A stretch of 64,000 nucleotides of DNA from assembly GCA_024280995.1 (NCBI GenBank), contig JAMXLM010000018.1, positions 124,001-188,000 of the forward strand, read 5' to 3'. Source of the DNA: Candidatus Dormiibacterota bacterium. GTDB lineage: Bacteria; Chloroflexota; Dormibacteria; Dormibacterales; Dormibacteraceae. Each line of letters opens with the position of its first letter. The first letter of the stretch is position 1. A program made the position numbers and the translations under genes. The notes beneath the pieces are model-generated. The model ran no database searches. It had not been told where the DNA came from and saw only the letters and a program-made list of their open reading frames with translations. Below are positions 35,614-43,485 of the stretch, piece after piece.

Positions 35614-36482
35614 GCCGCAACCTCCGACGGCGCTACGCAAGCTGGACGTCGCTGGTCGTGATGTACGTCCTCACGGTCCTCGCGCTCGTTCCGCTGGGCC
35701 TCGTGCTCTGGTTCACCGTCGCCAAAGGGCTGCCGTCGGTGATCCACCCGCAGTTCTTCTTCAACTCGGAGCTGCCGCCATGCGAGCCGAAGTGCCCGGC
35801 GGTGTCCAACGCGGGCGTGGGTCACGCCATCGTCGGCACCGGGATCATCGTCGGCATCGCGTCGCTGATCGCGATCCCCATCGGCGTCCTCGGCGGCATC
35901 TTCCTCGCCGAGTACCGCATCGCGCGGTGGTCGAACTGGGTCCGCCTCGCGAGCGACGTGCTGGTCGGCACTCCGTCGATCGCGATCGGCCTGTTCGCGT
36001 ACGCGTTCCTCGTGGTGCCCTTCCACCACTTCTCGGCTTACTCCGGCTCGGTCGCGCTGGCCGTCTTGATGCTGCCGATCGTGGCTCGCACCACCGAAGG
36101 GGCGGTGTCGTTGATCCCGAACGGGTTGCGCGAATCCGGCCTCGCGCTGGGCCTGCCGAGGTGGCGTGTCTCGCTGCAGCTGATCCTTCCCGCCGCCGCG
36201 CCGGGCGTCATCACGGGCGCCCTGCTCGCGGTCGCGCGCGCCGCCGGCGAGACGGCGCCACTCTTGTTCACCGCGTTCGGCGCTCACATCCTCGAGTGGG
36301 ATCCCGGGATGCCGATGCAGGCGCTGCCGCTGACCGTCTACAAATACGCGCTGCTGCCGTACAAGTCGCTGCAGGCACAGGCGTGGGGTGCGGCGCTGGT
36401 GCTCATAGTCATGGTGCTTGCCATCAACCTCGTCAGCCGGTACGTGCTGCGGCGCCAGATCGCGCTCGCGGGCCAGCTCTAG
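35610..36482 (+). CDS. pstA: Phosphate ABC transporter permease PstA
   Basis: Second membrane subunit. 290 residues, six membrane segments. Signatures: GGIFLAEYRIARWSNWVRLASDVLVGTPSIAIGLFAY (split about 92-128), VALAVLMLPIVARTTEGAVSLIPNGLRESGLALGLPRWR (split about 149-187) and ARAAGETAPLLFTAFGA. The start MSRNLRRRYAS at ATG 35610 overlaps the pstC stop; the longer open reading upstream is an out-of-frame artefact. Two extracellular Cys (PPCEPKCPAVS) could form a disulfide, which is unusual in this family. Confidence 0.96.
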   Translation: MSRNLRRRYASWTSLVVMYVLTVLALVPLGLVLWFTVAKGLPSVIHPQFFFNSELPPCEPKCPAVSNAGVGHAIVGTGIIVGIASLIAIPIGVLGGIFLAEYRIARWSNWVRLASDVLVGTPSIAIGLFAYAFLVVPFHHFSAYSGSVALAVLMLPIVARTTEGAVSLIPNGLRESGLALGLPRWRVSLQLILPAAAPGVITGALLAVARAAGETAPLLFTAFGAHILEWDPGMPMQALPLTVYKYALLPYKSLQAQAWGAALVLIVMVLAINLVSRYVLRRQIALAGQL

Positions 36483-36493
36483 GCGCGAGCCGA

Positions 36494-36907
36494 GTGTCTC
36501 GCGTCCTGTTTGTGTGTCTGCACAACGCGGGCCGCTCGCAGATGAGCCAGGCATGGTTCGAGCGGATCGCAGGCGAGGCGGGCCGGCACGATGCGCTGTC
36601 CGCGGGCACCGAGCCGGCGGAGCACGTGCACGCCAACGTCGTGACCGTGATGCGCGAAGAGGGCATCGACATCGACCATCACAAACCGCAGCTGCTCACC
36701 GACGAGCTCGCGCGGTGGGCCGACGTGGTGGTGACGATGGGATGCGGCGACTCGTGTCCGGTGATCCCCGGCAAGCGCTACATCGATTGGGAGCTGCCCG
36801 ATCCCAGTGGCCTGCCCATCGAAGACGTGCGCGTGATTCGCGACGACATACGCACGCGTGTCGAAGACCTTGTGAAAGACCTCGACCTCGCATCGATTCG
36901 CCGTTAA
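36494..36907 (+). CDS. arsC: Arsenate reductase, LMW protein tyrosine phosphatase-like
   Basis: 137 residues. P-loop CLHNAGRSQMSQ (Cys about 9; Cx5R) and the family tail VTMGCGDSCPVIPGKRYIDWELPDPSG (split about 77-103) with the two redox Cys in CGDSCP, as in thioredoxin-coupled ArsC. Asp in the final DP is the general acid. GTG 36494 is the start, 11 bp after pstA, so it appears to be part of the Pst operon. That makes sense because Pst can also take up arsenate. No ars exporter or ArsR is nearby. Confidence 0.92.
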   Translation: MSRVLFVCLHNAGRSQMSQAWFERIAGEAGRHDALSAGTEPAEHVHANVVTVMREEGIDIDHHKPQLLTDELARWADVVVTMGCGDSCPVIPGKRYIDWELPDPSGLPIEDVRVIRDDIRTRVEDLVKDLDLASIRR

Positions 36908-36977
36908 ACTGCAAAAGCACGTCAGTAACGCCCGCAGGGACTCCGCCGCCCCAAACGTTTCAGCTGACTAAGGAGCA

Positions 36978-37403
36978 ATGGTGGCAACAAAGATCCTCGA
37001 AGTTGCGGATGTGAGTGTGATCAGAGCCGCCGGCGGTGTCGTCGTTCGCAGGTCACGGTCAGGCGAGACCGAGATCGCGGTCATCCATCGCCCCGAGTAC
37101 GACGACTGGACGCTGCCCAAGGGCAAGGTCGAGCCGGACGAGTCGCCGGAAGACTGCGCGCTGCGTGAGGTGCGTGAGGAGACAGGGCTGCGGTGCGAGC
37201 TGGGCCGGCCGCTTGGATGCACCGCGTACGTCGACCGGCGCGGACGCGACAAGGTCGCGTGCTACTGGCTGATGGAGGCGCGCGGCGGAAGGTTCAAGCC
37301 CGGGATCGAGGTCGACAAGCTGCTTTGGCTCTCGGTGCCCGACGCGGTGAAGCGACTGACGTACGGCCGGGATAAGACGCTGCTTCTCCAGCAGGACCTC
37401 TAG
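36978..37403 (+). CDS. Nudix hydrolase
   Basis: 141 residues, one Nudix fold. The Nudix box reads GKVEPDESPEDCALREVREETGL (about 49-71, split), with the conserved Gly, Glu and REVREE. The start is supported by AAGGAG placed six bases before ATG. AAGGVVVRR precedes and WTLPKGKVE is as in MutT1-like (8-oxo-dGTP/diadenosine polyphosphate) enzymes; the substrate cannot be decided. The 70-bp region upstream has TAAACT as a possible -10. Confidence 0.9.
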   Translation: MVATKILEVADVSVIRAAGGVVVRRSRSGETEIAVIHRPEYDDWTLPKGKVEPDESPEDCALREVREETGLRCELGRPLGCTAYVDRRGRDKVACYWLMEARGGRFKPGIEVDKLLWLSVPDAVKRLTYGRDKTLLLQQDL

Positions 37404-37410
37404 AGCCACG

Positions 37411-37416
37411 TAAACT
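37411..37416 (+). promoter_or_regulatory. -10 box (TAAACT) of thiG, leaderless
   Basis: TAAACT, seven bases, then the GTG start of thiG at 37424. It lies in the 20-bp gap after the Nudix gene, so it would give the thi genes their own promoter. No TPP riboswitch can fit here. Confidence 0.45.
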
Positions 37417-37423
37417 CGACCGC

Positions 37424-38221
37424 GTGGCGAGCACGCTCACGCACGCGGACCCGTTTGTCGTCGCCGGGGCGGAGCTGCGGTCGCGTCTGTTCCTCGGCAC
37501 CGGTAAGTACCCATCCGAGGACGTGCAGCTTGCCGCGCTGGAGGCTTCAGGCTGCGAGATCGTCACGGTCACGCTTCGCCGAGTCGACCTCGACGCACCC
37601 GCGAAGCGGACCATCTTCGACACCATCGACTGGTCTCACTATCGCGTCCTGCCCAACACGGCAGGGTGCAAGACGGCCGACGAAGCGGTGCGCATCGCCC
37701 ACCTCGCCCGTTCGATGGGCCTGTCGGACTGGATCAAGCTCGAGATCATCCCCGACCCGCGCTACCTGTTTCCGGACCCGGAGGAGACGCTCAAGGCAGC
37801 CCGCGTCCTGGTCGGGGACGGTTTCAAAGTCCTGCCGTACATCAACGCCGACCCGGTCCTGGCGCTGAGGCTCCAGGAGATCGGGACGGTCACCGTGATG
37901 CCGCTTGGCTCCGCGATCGGCTCCGGCCAGGGTCTCCAGACGCTGGAGCAGATTCGCATCATCGTCGAGCAGGCGACGGTTCCCGTCGTGGTCGACGCCG
38001 GGATCGGCGTCCCTTCCGACGCCGCCCTCGCGATGGAGCTCGGCGCGGATGCAGTCCTGGTGAACACCGCCGTCGCCCTGGCGAAGAACCCGCCGCTGAT
38101 GGCGGAGGCTATCGGCCAGGGCGTCGAGGCAGGGCGGAAGGCATACCTTGCCGGTCGGGTCGCGATGCAGCGAGAAGCCAGGCCGAGCTCACCGACCGAA
38201 GGCGTATCGCGGCGGAGCTGA
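37424..38221 (+). CDS. thiG: Thiazole synthase
   Basis: Makes the thiazole phosphate of thiamine from DXP, a dehydroglycine donor and ThiS thiocarboxylate. 265 residues. LFLGTGKYPSEDVQLAALEASG (split about 23-44), TIDWSHYRVLPNTAGCKTADEAV (about 70-92), WIKLEIIPDPRYLFPDPEETL (split about 105-125), the Lys in FKVLPYINADPVLA, MPLGSAIGSGQG and DAGIGVPSDAALAMELGADAVLVNTA are all as expected. The C-terminal 20 residues are variable and overlap no gene. Followed by thiE and thiS, but thiC, thiF and thiO/H are not present in this window. Confidence 0.96.
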   Translation: MASTLTHADPFVVAGAELRSRLFLGTGKYPSEDVQLAALEASGCEIVTVTLRRVDLDAPAKRTIFDTIDWSHYRVLPNTAGCKTADEAVRIAHLARSMGLSDWIKLEIIPDPRYLFPDPEETLKAARVLVGDGFKVLPYINADPVLALRLQEIGTVTVMPLGSAIGSGQGLQTLEQIRIIVEQATVPVVVDAGIGVPSDAALAMELGADAVLVNTAVALAKNPPLMAEAIGQGVEAGRKAYLAGRVAMQREARPSSPTEGVSRRS

Positions 38222-38235
38222 CGCTCCCGGTCGCG

Positions 38236-38751
38236 ATGGCGATCGTCGCGAACGCGGACGCAGGGCTGCGAGCCGGGCGGGCAACATCGCGGGCCACGAT
38301 CATCCAGCTCCGCGCTCCCGAGCTGAGCGCCCGCGAGCTCGAGCACGAGGCCTCGCGACTGGTCACTTCGGCTCCGGTGCCGGTGCTGGTCAGCTCCCGC
38401 TGCGACGTTGCGGTGGCGACGGGCGCGGCAGGTGTCAAGCTCCCTGAACGCGACGTCGGCATCGAGTTCGCCCGCGGCCTAATTCGGCGCGGACTCGTCG
38501 GCCGCTCGGTCCACTCACTCGAAGCCGCCAGGCTGGCCCAGGACGAAGGAGCCGACTTCGTCATCTACGGACCGGTCTGGGAAAGCGCGAGCCATCCCGG
38601 GGTCGCACCGGTCGGCGTCGCGTCCCTCCAGCAAGTGGCCGCCGCGCTCCGGATCCCCGTCCTTGCCATCGGCGGCGTCAACGAGGCAAGAGTCGACGAG
38701 GTCCATCGCGCCGGCGCGTCAGGCTATGCCGCGATCGGGATGTTCGCGTGA
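38236..38751 (+). CDS. thiE: Thiamine phosphate synthase-like TIM barrel (short)
   Basis: Couples HMP-PP with thiazole phosphate in thiamine synthesis, or belongs to the TenI aminase branch. 171 residues, shorter than typical ThiE (about 210). Motifs: IIQLRAPELSARELEHEA (split; usual QxRxK replaced by QLRAPE), VLVSSRCDVAVATGAAGVKLPE (about 57-78), GRSVHSLEAARLAQDEGADFVIYGPVWES (split about 93-121), ILAIGGV. The diphosphate-binding lysine near the first motif seems missing, so TenI or a degenerate enzyme is possible. ATG 38236 is the first in-frame start; the conserved barrel strand starts directly there. Overlaps thiS by GTGA. Confidence 0.75.
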   Translation: MAIVANADAGLRAGRATSRATIIQLRAPELSARELEHEASRLVTSAPVPVLVSSRCDVAVATGAAGVKLPERDVGIEFARGLIRRGLVGRSVHSLEAARLAQDEGADFVIYGPVWESASHPGVAPVGVASLQQVAAALRIPVLAIGGVNEARVDEVHRAGASGYAAIGMFA

Positions 38752-38966
38752 TCACTTTGCAGGTGAACGGCAAGCAGGTGGAGCTCGACGAGGCGATCCC
38801 GCTGCTGCGGTATCTCGAGCGTCTCGGCGTGGATCCACGTTCCGTCGCGGTCGAGCACAACGGCGAGATAGTCGAGCGTGCGGGCTTCGCGGACGTCGTG
38901 CTGCGCGCGGGCGACCACGTCGAGATCGTCCGGATGGTCGGCGGAGGATGGCGGGCAACCGCCTAG
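38748..38966 (+). CDS. thiS: Thiamine sulfur carrier ThiS with C-terminal extension
   Basis: Ubiquitin-like sulfur carrier for thiazole synthesis. 72 residues: ITLQVNGKQVEL, SVAVEHNGEIVERAGFADVVLRAGDHVEIVRMVGGG (split about 32-67). In ThiS the chain normally ends with Gly-Gly, which becomes a thiocarboxylate. Here WRATA follows GGG, five extra residues before the TAG. Such a tail must be removed before activation unless the stop is read differently. GTG start overlaps thiE; the stop TAG shares CTAG with the convergent murE. Confidence 0.88.
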   Translation: MITLQVNGKQVELDEAIPLLRYLERLGVDPRSVAVEHNGEIVERAGFADVVLRAGDHVEIVRMVGGGWRATA

Positions 38967-40444
38967 CCGCGCTCCCGGATGGCGGCCTCGGCCTCCGCCC
39001 GTTCGTCCCACGGCTCCGATCCGGCGGCGGTGCGCATCGACCGCTCGTGGCCTTTGCCGGCGAGGAGCACCGTGTCGCCGGGTCTCGCGACCTCGATCGC
39101 GCGGCGGATCGCCGAGCGGCGATCGATCACGACCTCGAAGTCGCGACCGGGAGACTTCCCGACCGCGCCCGCCTGAACATCGCGTGCAATCTCGACCGGG
39201 TCCTCGTTGAGAGGATCGTCGGTGGTGATGATGAAGAAGTCCGAGAACTCCGCCGCGGCACGGCCCATGCCCGGGCGGTCGTGGTCGGAGCGGGCGGTCG
39301 ATCCGAACACGACGATCAGCCGGCCGCGAGTGAACGGACGCAGCTCGGCGAGCGCGCTCGCCAGCGAGCCGGCCGCGTGCGCGAAGTCGATGTAGACGCG
39401 GAAGTCCTGGCCGAGGTCGACGGGCTCGAGGCGGCCGCGCACGCCTTCAAACCCCGCGAGGCCACTGCCGATGTCCTCCACCGCCACACCGAGCGCGACG
39501 CAGATCCCTGCGGCGCAAAGCGAGTTGTAGATGTTGAACTTCGCGGGCACGTTGAGCGAGACCTCGGTCTCCCCCACCGGCGTCTTCAAGCGAAACCGCG
39601 AGCCGCTGCCGGTGATCGCGAGGTCGAGGGGATGAAAGTCAGAGGCGGTGCTCATCCCGTACGTCCAGCGGCGCGCGATCGGCCGCCGCGCCAGGCGGTC
39701 GTAGCTGATGTCGTCGCGGTTCAGGATCGCGGTCTTCTCGATCCCCTTGTCCACCGAGCTCGCGGTCAGGTCGATCAGGCGCGCCTTCGCCTCGAGGTAG
39801 TCCTCCCAGGTGGCGTGGTAATCGAGGTGGTCGCGCCCCACGTTGGTGAAAGCCGCGACGTCGAACTCGCATGCGCGAACGCGCTCCTGGACGAGCGCAT
39901 GCGAGGTGGTCTCGATCACCGCGCAGGCGGCACCACCGTCGACCATGCGCGCGAGCCAGGCCTGCACCTCGGGCGCTTCCGTCGTCGTCTGACCGGTCGT
40001 GTTGTCGATCTCGCGCCCGCTGACCTTGAACGCGACCGTGCTCATCGCCCCCGCCACGATTCCGCTCGACTGCAGCACGTGCTCGGCCATGTGCGTGACG
40101 GTCGTCTTGCCGTCGGTGCCTGTGATGCCTGCGAGCCTGAGACGGCGCGACGGCCGGCCGCGAAACTCCGCCGCCAGCTCGGCCAGCCCGATGCGCGTCG
40201 ACGGCATCCGGAGAACCGGGATGCCCTCGCGCACGTCCACGCTTCGCTCGACAGCGATCGCCACCGCGCCCTTCGCGATCGCGTCCGCGAGGTAGTGATG
40301 ACCGTCCACGTGCAGTCCCTGGACCGCGACGAACAGGTCGCCCGCATCGACGTGCCGGGAGTCGTAAGAGATTCCCGTGACGTCGACATCGCCGTTTCCG
40401 TCGAGGACTGCGCCCGCGCCGCGCGCGAGGTCGGCCAACCTCAT
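38963..40444 (-). CDS. murE: UDP-MurNAc tripeptide ligase MurE, atypical third-residue motif
   Basis: Adds the third amino acid to UDP-MurNAc-Ala-Glu in peptidoglycan synthesis. 493 residues. ATP loop GITGTDGKTTVTH (about 109-121), DNTTGQTTTEAPEVQAWL, TSHALVQERV, FTNVGRDHLDYHATWEDYLEAKARLID (Lys of the carbamate site; split about 194-220), and RGRLEPV. The motif that in diaminopimelate-adding MurE reads DNPR is DDPLNEDP here, lacking the Arg, which suggests another residue (Lys, Orn or other) is added. murF and other division genes are not adjacent. Confidence 0.9.
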   Translation of the reverse strand: MRLADLARGAGAVLDGNGDVDVTGISYDSRHVDAGDLFVAVQGLHVDGHHYLADAIAKGAVAIAVERSVDVREGIPVLRMPSTRIGLAELAAEFRGRPSRRLRLAGITGTDGKTTVTHMAEHVLQSSGIVAGAMSTVAFKVSGREIDNTTGQTTTEAPEVQAWLARMVDGGAACAVIETTSHALVQERVRACEFDVAAFTNVGRDHLDYHATWEDYLEAKARLIDLTASSVDKGIEKTAILNRDDISYDRLARRPIARRWTYGMSTASDFHPLDLAITGSGSRFRLKTPVGETEVSLNVPAKFNIYNSLCAAGICVALGVAVEDIGSGLAGFEGVRGRLEPVDLGQDFRVYIDFAHAAGSLASALAELRPFTRGRLIVVFGSTARSDHDRPGMGRAAAEFSDFFIITTDDPLNEDPVEIARDVQAGAVGKSPGRDFEVVIDRRSAIRRAIEVARPGDTVLLAGKGHERSMRTAAGSEPWDERAEAEAAIRERG

Positions 40445-40555
40445 CAGTGGCCTGGGTCCGTGCGCCGAAGCCTATTTCGCGGCATCGACGGCCGGAGCCG
40501 AGGAAACGACGAGCACGCGAGGGAGGCATCGGGCCTGGGCCACTGCAGGCTTGAG

Positions 40556-40561
40556 GATAAT
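40556..40561 (+). promoter_or_regulatory. -10 box (GATAAT) of leaderless folP
   Basis: GATAAT, CGCGAG (6 nt), then GTG 40568. The spacing matches the leaderless pattern of the cupin gene. The 123-bp spacer from murE has nothing else recognisable. Confidence 0.6.
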
Positions 40562-40567
40562 CGCGAG

Positions 40568-41377
40568 GTGACGGCTGAAATCGGCGGCCAGCGATTCGAT
40601 TGGGGCTCGCGCACCTACGTGATGGGCATCGTGAACGTCACGCCGGATTCGTTCAGCGGCGACGGGCTGGGGGCAGACGCCGACGCGGCGGTGGCCCAGG
40701 GGATGCGGATGGCCGGCGAAGGCGCCGACATGCTCGACGTCGGCGGGGAGTCGACGCGGCCGGGCCACGTCGCAATCAGCGTGGCCGAAGAGATCGCGCG
40801 GACGGAAGACGTCGTTCGGCGCCTCGCCCGCGACTCAGGTGTGCCGGTGTCGATCGACACGTACAAGCTGGAGGTCGCGGAGGTCGGCGTCACCGCGGGA
40901 GCGACGATCGTCAACGACGTCTGGGGATTGACGCGCTCGCCCGCCATCGCGGAGCTTGCCGCGAAGCATGGCTGCGCGCTCGTGCTGATGCACAACCAGG
41001 ACGGCACCGAATACGCGGGCGACATGATGGCGGAGATCAAACGGTTTCTCGGTGCGGCGGCCAAACGCGCCGTCGCGGCGGGCATCCCCGCCGACAAGGT
41101 CCTGCTCGACCCGGGGATCGGCTTCGGCAAGACGGCGGACCAGAACTGGGAGGTCATGCGCCGCTTTGCCGAGCTGAGGGAGCTGGGCCACCCGATCCTG
41201 ATCGGAACGTCGCGCAAGTCGTTCATCGGCAAGCTGCTGGACCTGCCTGTCGAGAAGCGTCTCGAGGGCACCATCTCGACCAACGTCACCGCGGTGCTTC
41301 GCGGCGCGGACGTCGTGCGCGTGCACGACGTACTGGCGCTGACGCGAGCGGTGCGCGCGGCCGACCGGATGCGTTGA
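40568..41377 (+). CDS. folP: Dihydropteroate synthase
   Basis: Condenses pterin pyrophosphate with p-aminobenzoate in folate synthesis. 269 residues. VMGIVNVTPDSFSGDG (about 18-33), DMLDVGGESTRPGHVAIS (about 56-73), VPVSIDTYKLEVAE, TIVNDVWGLT, DPGIGFGKTADQNWEVMR (about 178-195), ILIGTSRKSFIG and the terminal VHDV make a full match. GTG 40568 is chosen over longer readings, which are antisense to murE. Its stop overlaps folK (TTGA). Confidence 0.96.
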   Translation: MTAEIGGQRFDWGSRTYVMGIVNVTPDSFSGDGLGADADAAVAQGMRMAGEGADMLDVGGESTRPGHVAISVAEEIARTEDVVRRLARDSGVPVSIDTYKLEVAEVGVTAGATIVNDVWGLTRSPAIAELAAKHGCALVLMHNQDGTEYAGDMMAEIKRFLGAAAKRAVAAGIPADKVLLDPGIGFGKTADQNWEVMRRFAELRELGHPILIGTSRKSFIGKLLDLPVEKRLEGTISTNVTAVLRGADVVRVHDVLALTRAVRAADRMR

Positions 41378-41790
41378 CGGTCGTCTACATCGGGCTGGGA
41401 TCCAACCTCGGGTCGCGCGCGCGCAACCTCAGCGCGGCCCGGCGCCGCCTGCGTCAGAAGAAGGTGCGAATCCTGCGTCAAAGCCGCGTCATGGAGACCG
41501 AGCCGTGGGGCGTGACCGATCAGCCCCGCTTCCTCAACCAGGTCGTCGAGGCGGAGTGGGCGGGCACGCCTCGCGGGTTGCTGCGCGTCGCCAAGAGCGT
41601 CGAACGCGAGGGCGGCCGAATGCCGGCTCGTCGTTGGGGACCGCGCGTCGTCGACGTCGACATCCTGCTGTTCGGCGACCGGCATGTACGCGAGCCGGAC
41701 CTGGTCGTCCCGCACCCGCGCATCGCCGAGCGCGAGTTCGTGCTCGAGTCGCTTGCCGAGCTGGGGGTCAGGCCGGCCGGGCGTTCGTGA
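41374..41790 (+). CDS. folK: 2-amino-4-hydroxy-6-hydroxymethyldihydropteridine pyrophosphokinase
   Basis: Folate enzyme acting just before FolP. 138 residues: VVYIGLGSNLGSRARNL at the N-terminus, VMETEPWGVTDQPRFLNQVVE (split about 37-57), RRWGPRVVDVDILLFGD (about 87-103, ATP/metal-binding Asp pair) and LVVPHPRIAEREFVLESLAEL. The TTG start overlaps the folP stop as TTGA. The 3' end overlaps the convergent response regulator gene by 23 bp. folB is absent from this position. Confidence 0.94.
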   Translation: MTVVYIGLGSNLGSRARNLSAARRRLRQKKVRILRQSRVMETEPWGVTDQPRFLNQVVEAEWAGTPRGLLRVAKSVEREGGRMPARRWGPRVVDVDILLFGDRHVREPDLVVPHPRIAEREFVLESLAELGVRPAGRS

Positions 41791-42484
41791 AGCGGTAGCC
41801 GATGCCAGGCACGGCAAGGATGTAGTACGGCCGCGATGGCTGGCTCTCGATCTTTCGTCGCAGGTTGCGGATGTGGACGTCGATCACGCGGGTCTCGATC
41901 GGGTACTCGTAGCCCCAGATCGAGTTGAGGATCTTCTCGCGGCTCAACACCTTGCCCGCGTTGCTGGCCAGGAAGGTGAGCAGGTCGAACTCCGTGTGCG
42001 TCAGCTCGACCTCATGGCTGTTCTTGTACGTGCGTCGCTCGTTGACGTCGATGACCAGGTCGCGAAACTCGAGCCGGCTGCGCGACGCCTCCGCGTTCTC
42101 GAGCCGGGCACGCCGCAGATGCGCCGCCATCCGCGCCACGAGCTCGCGAAGGCGAAGTGGCTTTGTGACGTAGTCGTCCGCGCCGATCTCGAGCGCGACC
42201 ACGGCGTCGATCTCGTCGGAGCGCGAGCTCATCATGATCACGGGCACGACCGGGTCCACCTTCCTCAGCTCGCGGCAGACGTCAAATCCCGCTGTGTCCG
42301 GGAGAGTCACCTCCAGGAGGACGACGCTCGGCCGCGTGCTTTCCACCTGCCGCAGGGCATCTGACCCGCCGTCGGCCTCGACCACCTGGTAGCCATCCTG
42401 CTCGCACGCTTGCCTGATCTCGCGGCGAACGGAGGAGTCGGGCTCGACGACGAGAACCCTGCGTGAGGATTCTGACACCGCCAT
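41768..42484 (-). CDS. Orphan OmpR-type response regulator with Glu at the phosphorylation site
   Basis: 238 residues with receiver and winged-helix domains. The receiver fold is intact (VLVVEPDSSVRREI, MMSSRSDEID, DDYVTKPLRLRE), but the acceptor Asp is Glu in VVLLEVTLPDTAG (about residue 57), and the acidic pair is partly changed (EPD). The effector is normal: LTHTEFDLLTFLASNAGKVLSREKIL (split), IWGYEYPIETRVIDVHIRNLRRKIE (split), VPGIGYRF. No kinase gene is adjacent. Probably constitutively active or controlled without phosphorylation. ATG with TAGGAT six bases ahead suggests a leaderless message. Confidence 0.92.
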   Translation of the reverse strand: MAVSESSRRVLVVEPDSSVRREIRQACEQDGYQVVEADGGSDALRQVESTRPSVVLLEVTLPDTAGFDVCRELRKVDPVVPVIMMSSRSDEIDAVVALEIGADDYVTKPLRLRELVARMAAHLRRARLENAEASRSRLEFRDLVIDVNERRTYKNSHEVELTHTEFDLLTFLASNAGKVLSREKILNSIWGYEYPIETRVIDVHIRNLRRKIESQPSRPYYILAVPGIGYRFTNARPA

Positions 42485-42490
42485 GCTCCC

Positions 42491-42496
42491 ATCCTA
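42491..42496 (-). promoter_or_regulatory. -10 box (TAGGAT) of the orphan response regulator
   Basis: On the minus strand TAGGAT, GGGAGC (6 nt), ATG 42484. Third case with precisely six bases between box and start. Confidence 0.5.
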
Positions 42497-42513
42497 ACGC
42501 TCCTGAAGGATTG

Positions 42514-43485
42514 TTAGGGAATGTTTCGTTTCAAGCCCCGAACGTAGGCCCTGACCTTCTGCTCGACGCCGAGGAGCCGAGCCCGGCCGGGGGACAGGAC
42601 GAGCGCCCAGGCCCCCGGATACGCCACCTCCTCCCCACCGAACTCCGACTTGAAAAAGCCCAGGCCATGCCAGGGGTGGTCGCGCCCGGCGGTGGGTGGT
42701 GGCACGCCCCAGAGGTCGAAGTCGGTGCAGCCCGCCTCGGCGGCAGAGGAGATGGCCGCCCACCACGCGAGGTCGTTGCCCATCAGCTCGCGATGAGCGC
42801 CGCTGCGTCCGGCGAAAAGGCTGTACGCACGGCCGGCGTGGCGAGCGACCAGCACGGTGGCGAGGGCTTCTCGCGTCTCCGGGGCGCGGGCGGTGTAGGT
42901 GCGGCACCATGGCAAGAGATCGAGCAGAAGCTGGTAGTAGCGGCGATCGGGAAGGTTGATCGACTCCCGACGCTCTACGGCCGCCGATTGTCGTGCCAGC
43001 TCGGCCGCGTCGTGTCCCTCTTCGACCGTGACGCCGCGCTTCTCGCCGGTGCGGATGTTGTAGCGGCGGCCGTGCTTGAACGTCGCGAGGAGCTGCTCCG
43101 GTGGTGAGAGCTTGAGGATGCGCGTGTGCTCCGGCTGCGTTGCAGCCACGCGTTTGAAGCTCTTCCCGGTGAGAACCTCGCTTAGCTCCGGGGGCGCCTC
43201 GGGCTCGACAACGAGCCGAGCGATGCCCGCGTCGCGCGCCCACGCGACGAGCGCCTGCAGCGCGTCGGTCGTGCATGGAACCGGGCCGCGCGGGACGTAG
43301 GCCTCGCGCGCCGGCCCGACCTTGCGAAGCTGCACGCTCGCCATCGGACCCTGCGGGAGTCGGACGCGCTCGACGTCCCATCCAGAGCGTGACTGCACCT
43401 CGCCCCATGCCCACGACTGCAGAAGCGGCGCGGGCGATCCGCGTCCCGCGAGGTCCGCATCCCACCGAGCCGCGTCGTCGCTCAC
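42514..43485 (-). CDS. FemAB/FmhB-like peptidoglycan interpeptide ligase
   Basis: 323 residues, double-GNAT (acyltransferase) fold of the FemABX family, which uses aminoacyl-tRNA to add side-chain residues to lipid II peptides. Landmarks: LLQSWAWGEVQSRSGWDVERV (split about 19-39), GPAREAYVPRGPV, LLATFKHGRRYNIRTGEKRGVTVEEG (split about 130-155), HRELMGNDLAWWAAISSAAEAGCTDFDLWG (split) and PWHGLGFFKSEFGG. GTG start overlaps the phosphatase stop. Together with a MurE lacking the Dap motif it hints at branched, non-diaminopimelate peptidoglycan. Confidence 0.85.
   Translation of the reverse strand: MSDDAARWDADLAGRGSPAPLLQSWAWGEVQSRSGWDVERVRLPQGPMASVQLRKVGPAREAYVPRGPVPCTTDALQALVAWARDAGIARLVVEPEAPPELSEVLTGKSFKRVAATQPEHTRILKLSPPEQLLATFKHGRRYNIRTGEKRGVTVEEGHDAAELARQSAAVERRESINLPDRRYYQLLLDLLPWCRTYTARAPETREALATVLVARHAGRAYSLFAGRSGAHRELMGNDLAWWAAISSAAEAGCTDFDLWGVPPPTAGRDHPWHGLGFFKSEFGGEEVAYPGAWALVLSPGRARLLGVEQKVRAYVRGLKRNIP

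Noticed and set aside
37404-37423. TPP riboswitch before thiG
   Set aside because: Only 20 bp separate the Nudix gene from thiG, far too short for the element.
38663-41377. A 904-codon open frame spanning thiE to folP on the plus strand
   Set aside because: Most of it runs antisense to murE, which has all family motifs. Only the last 269 codons (folP) are real.
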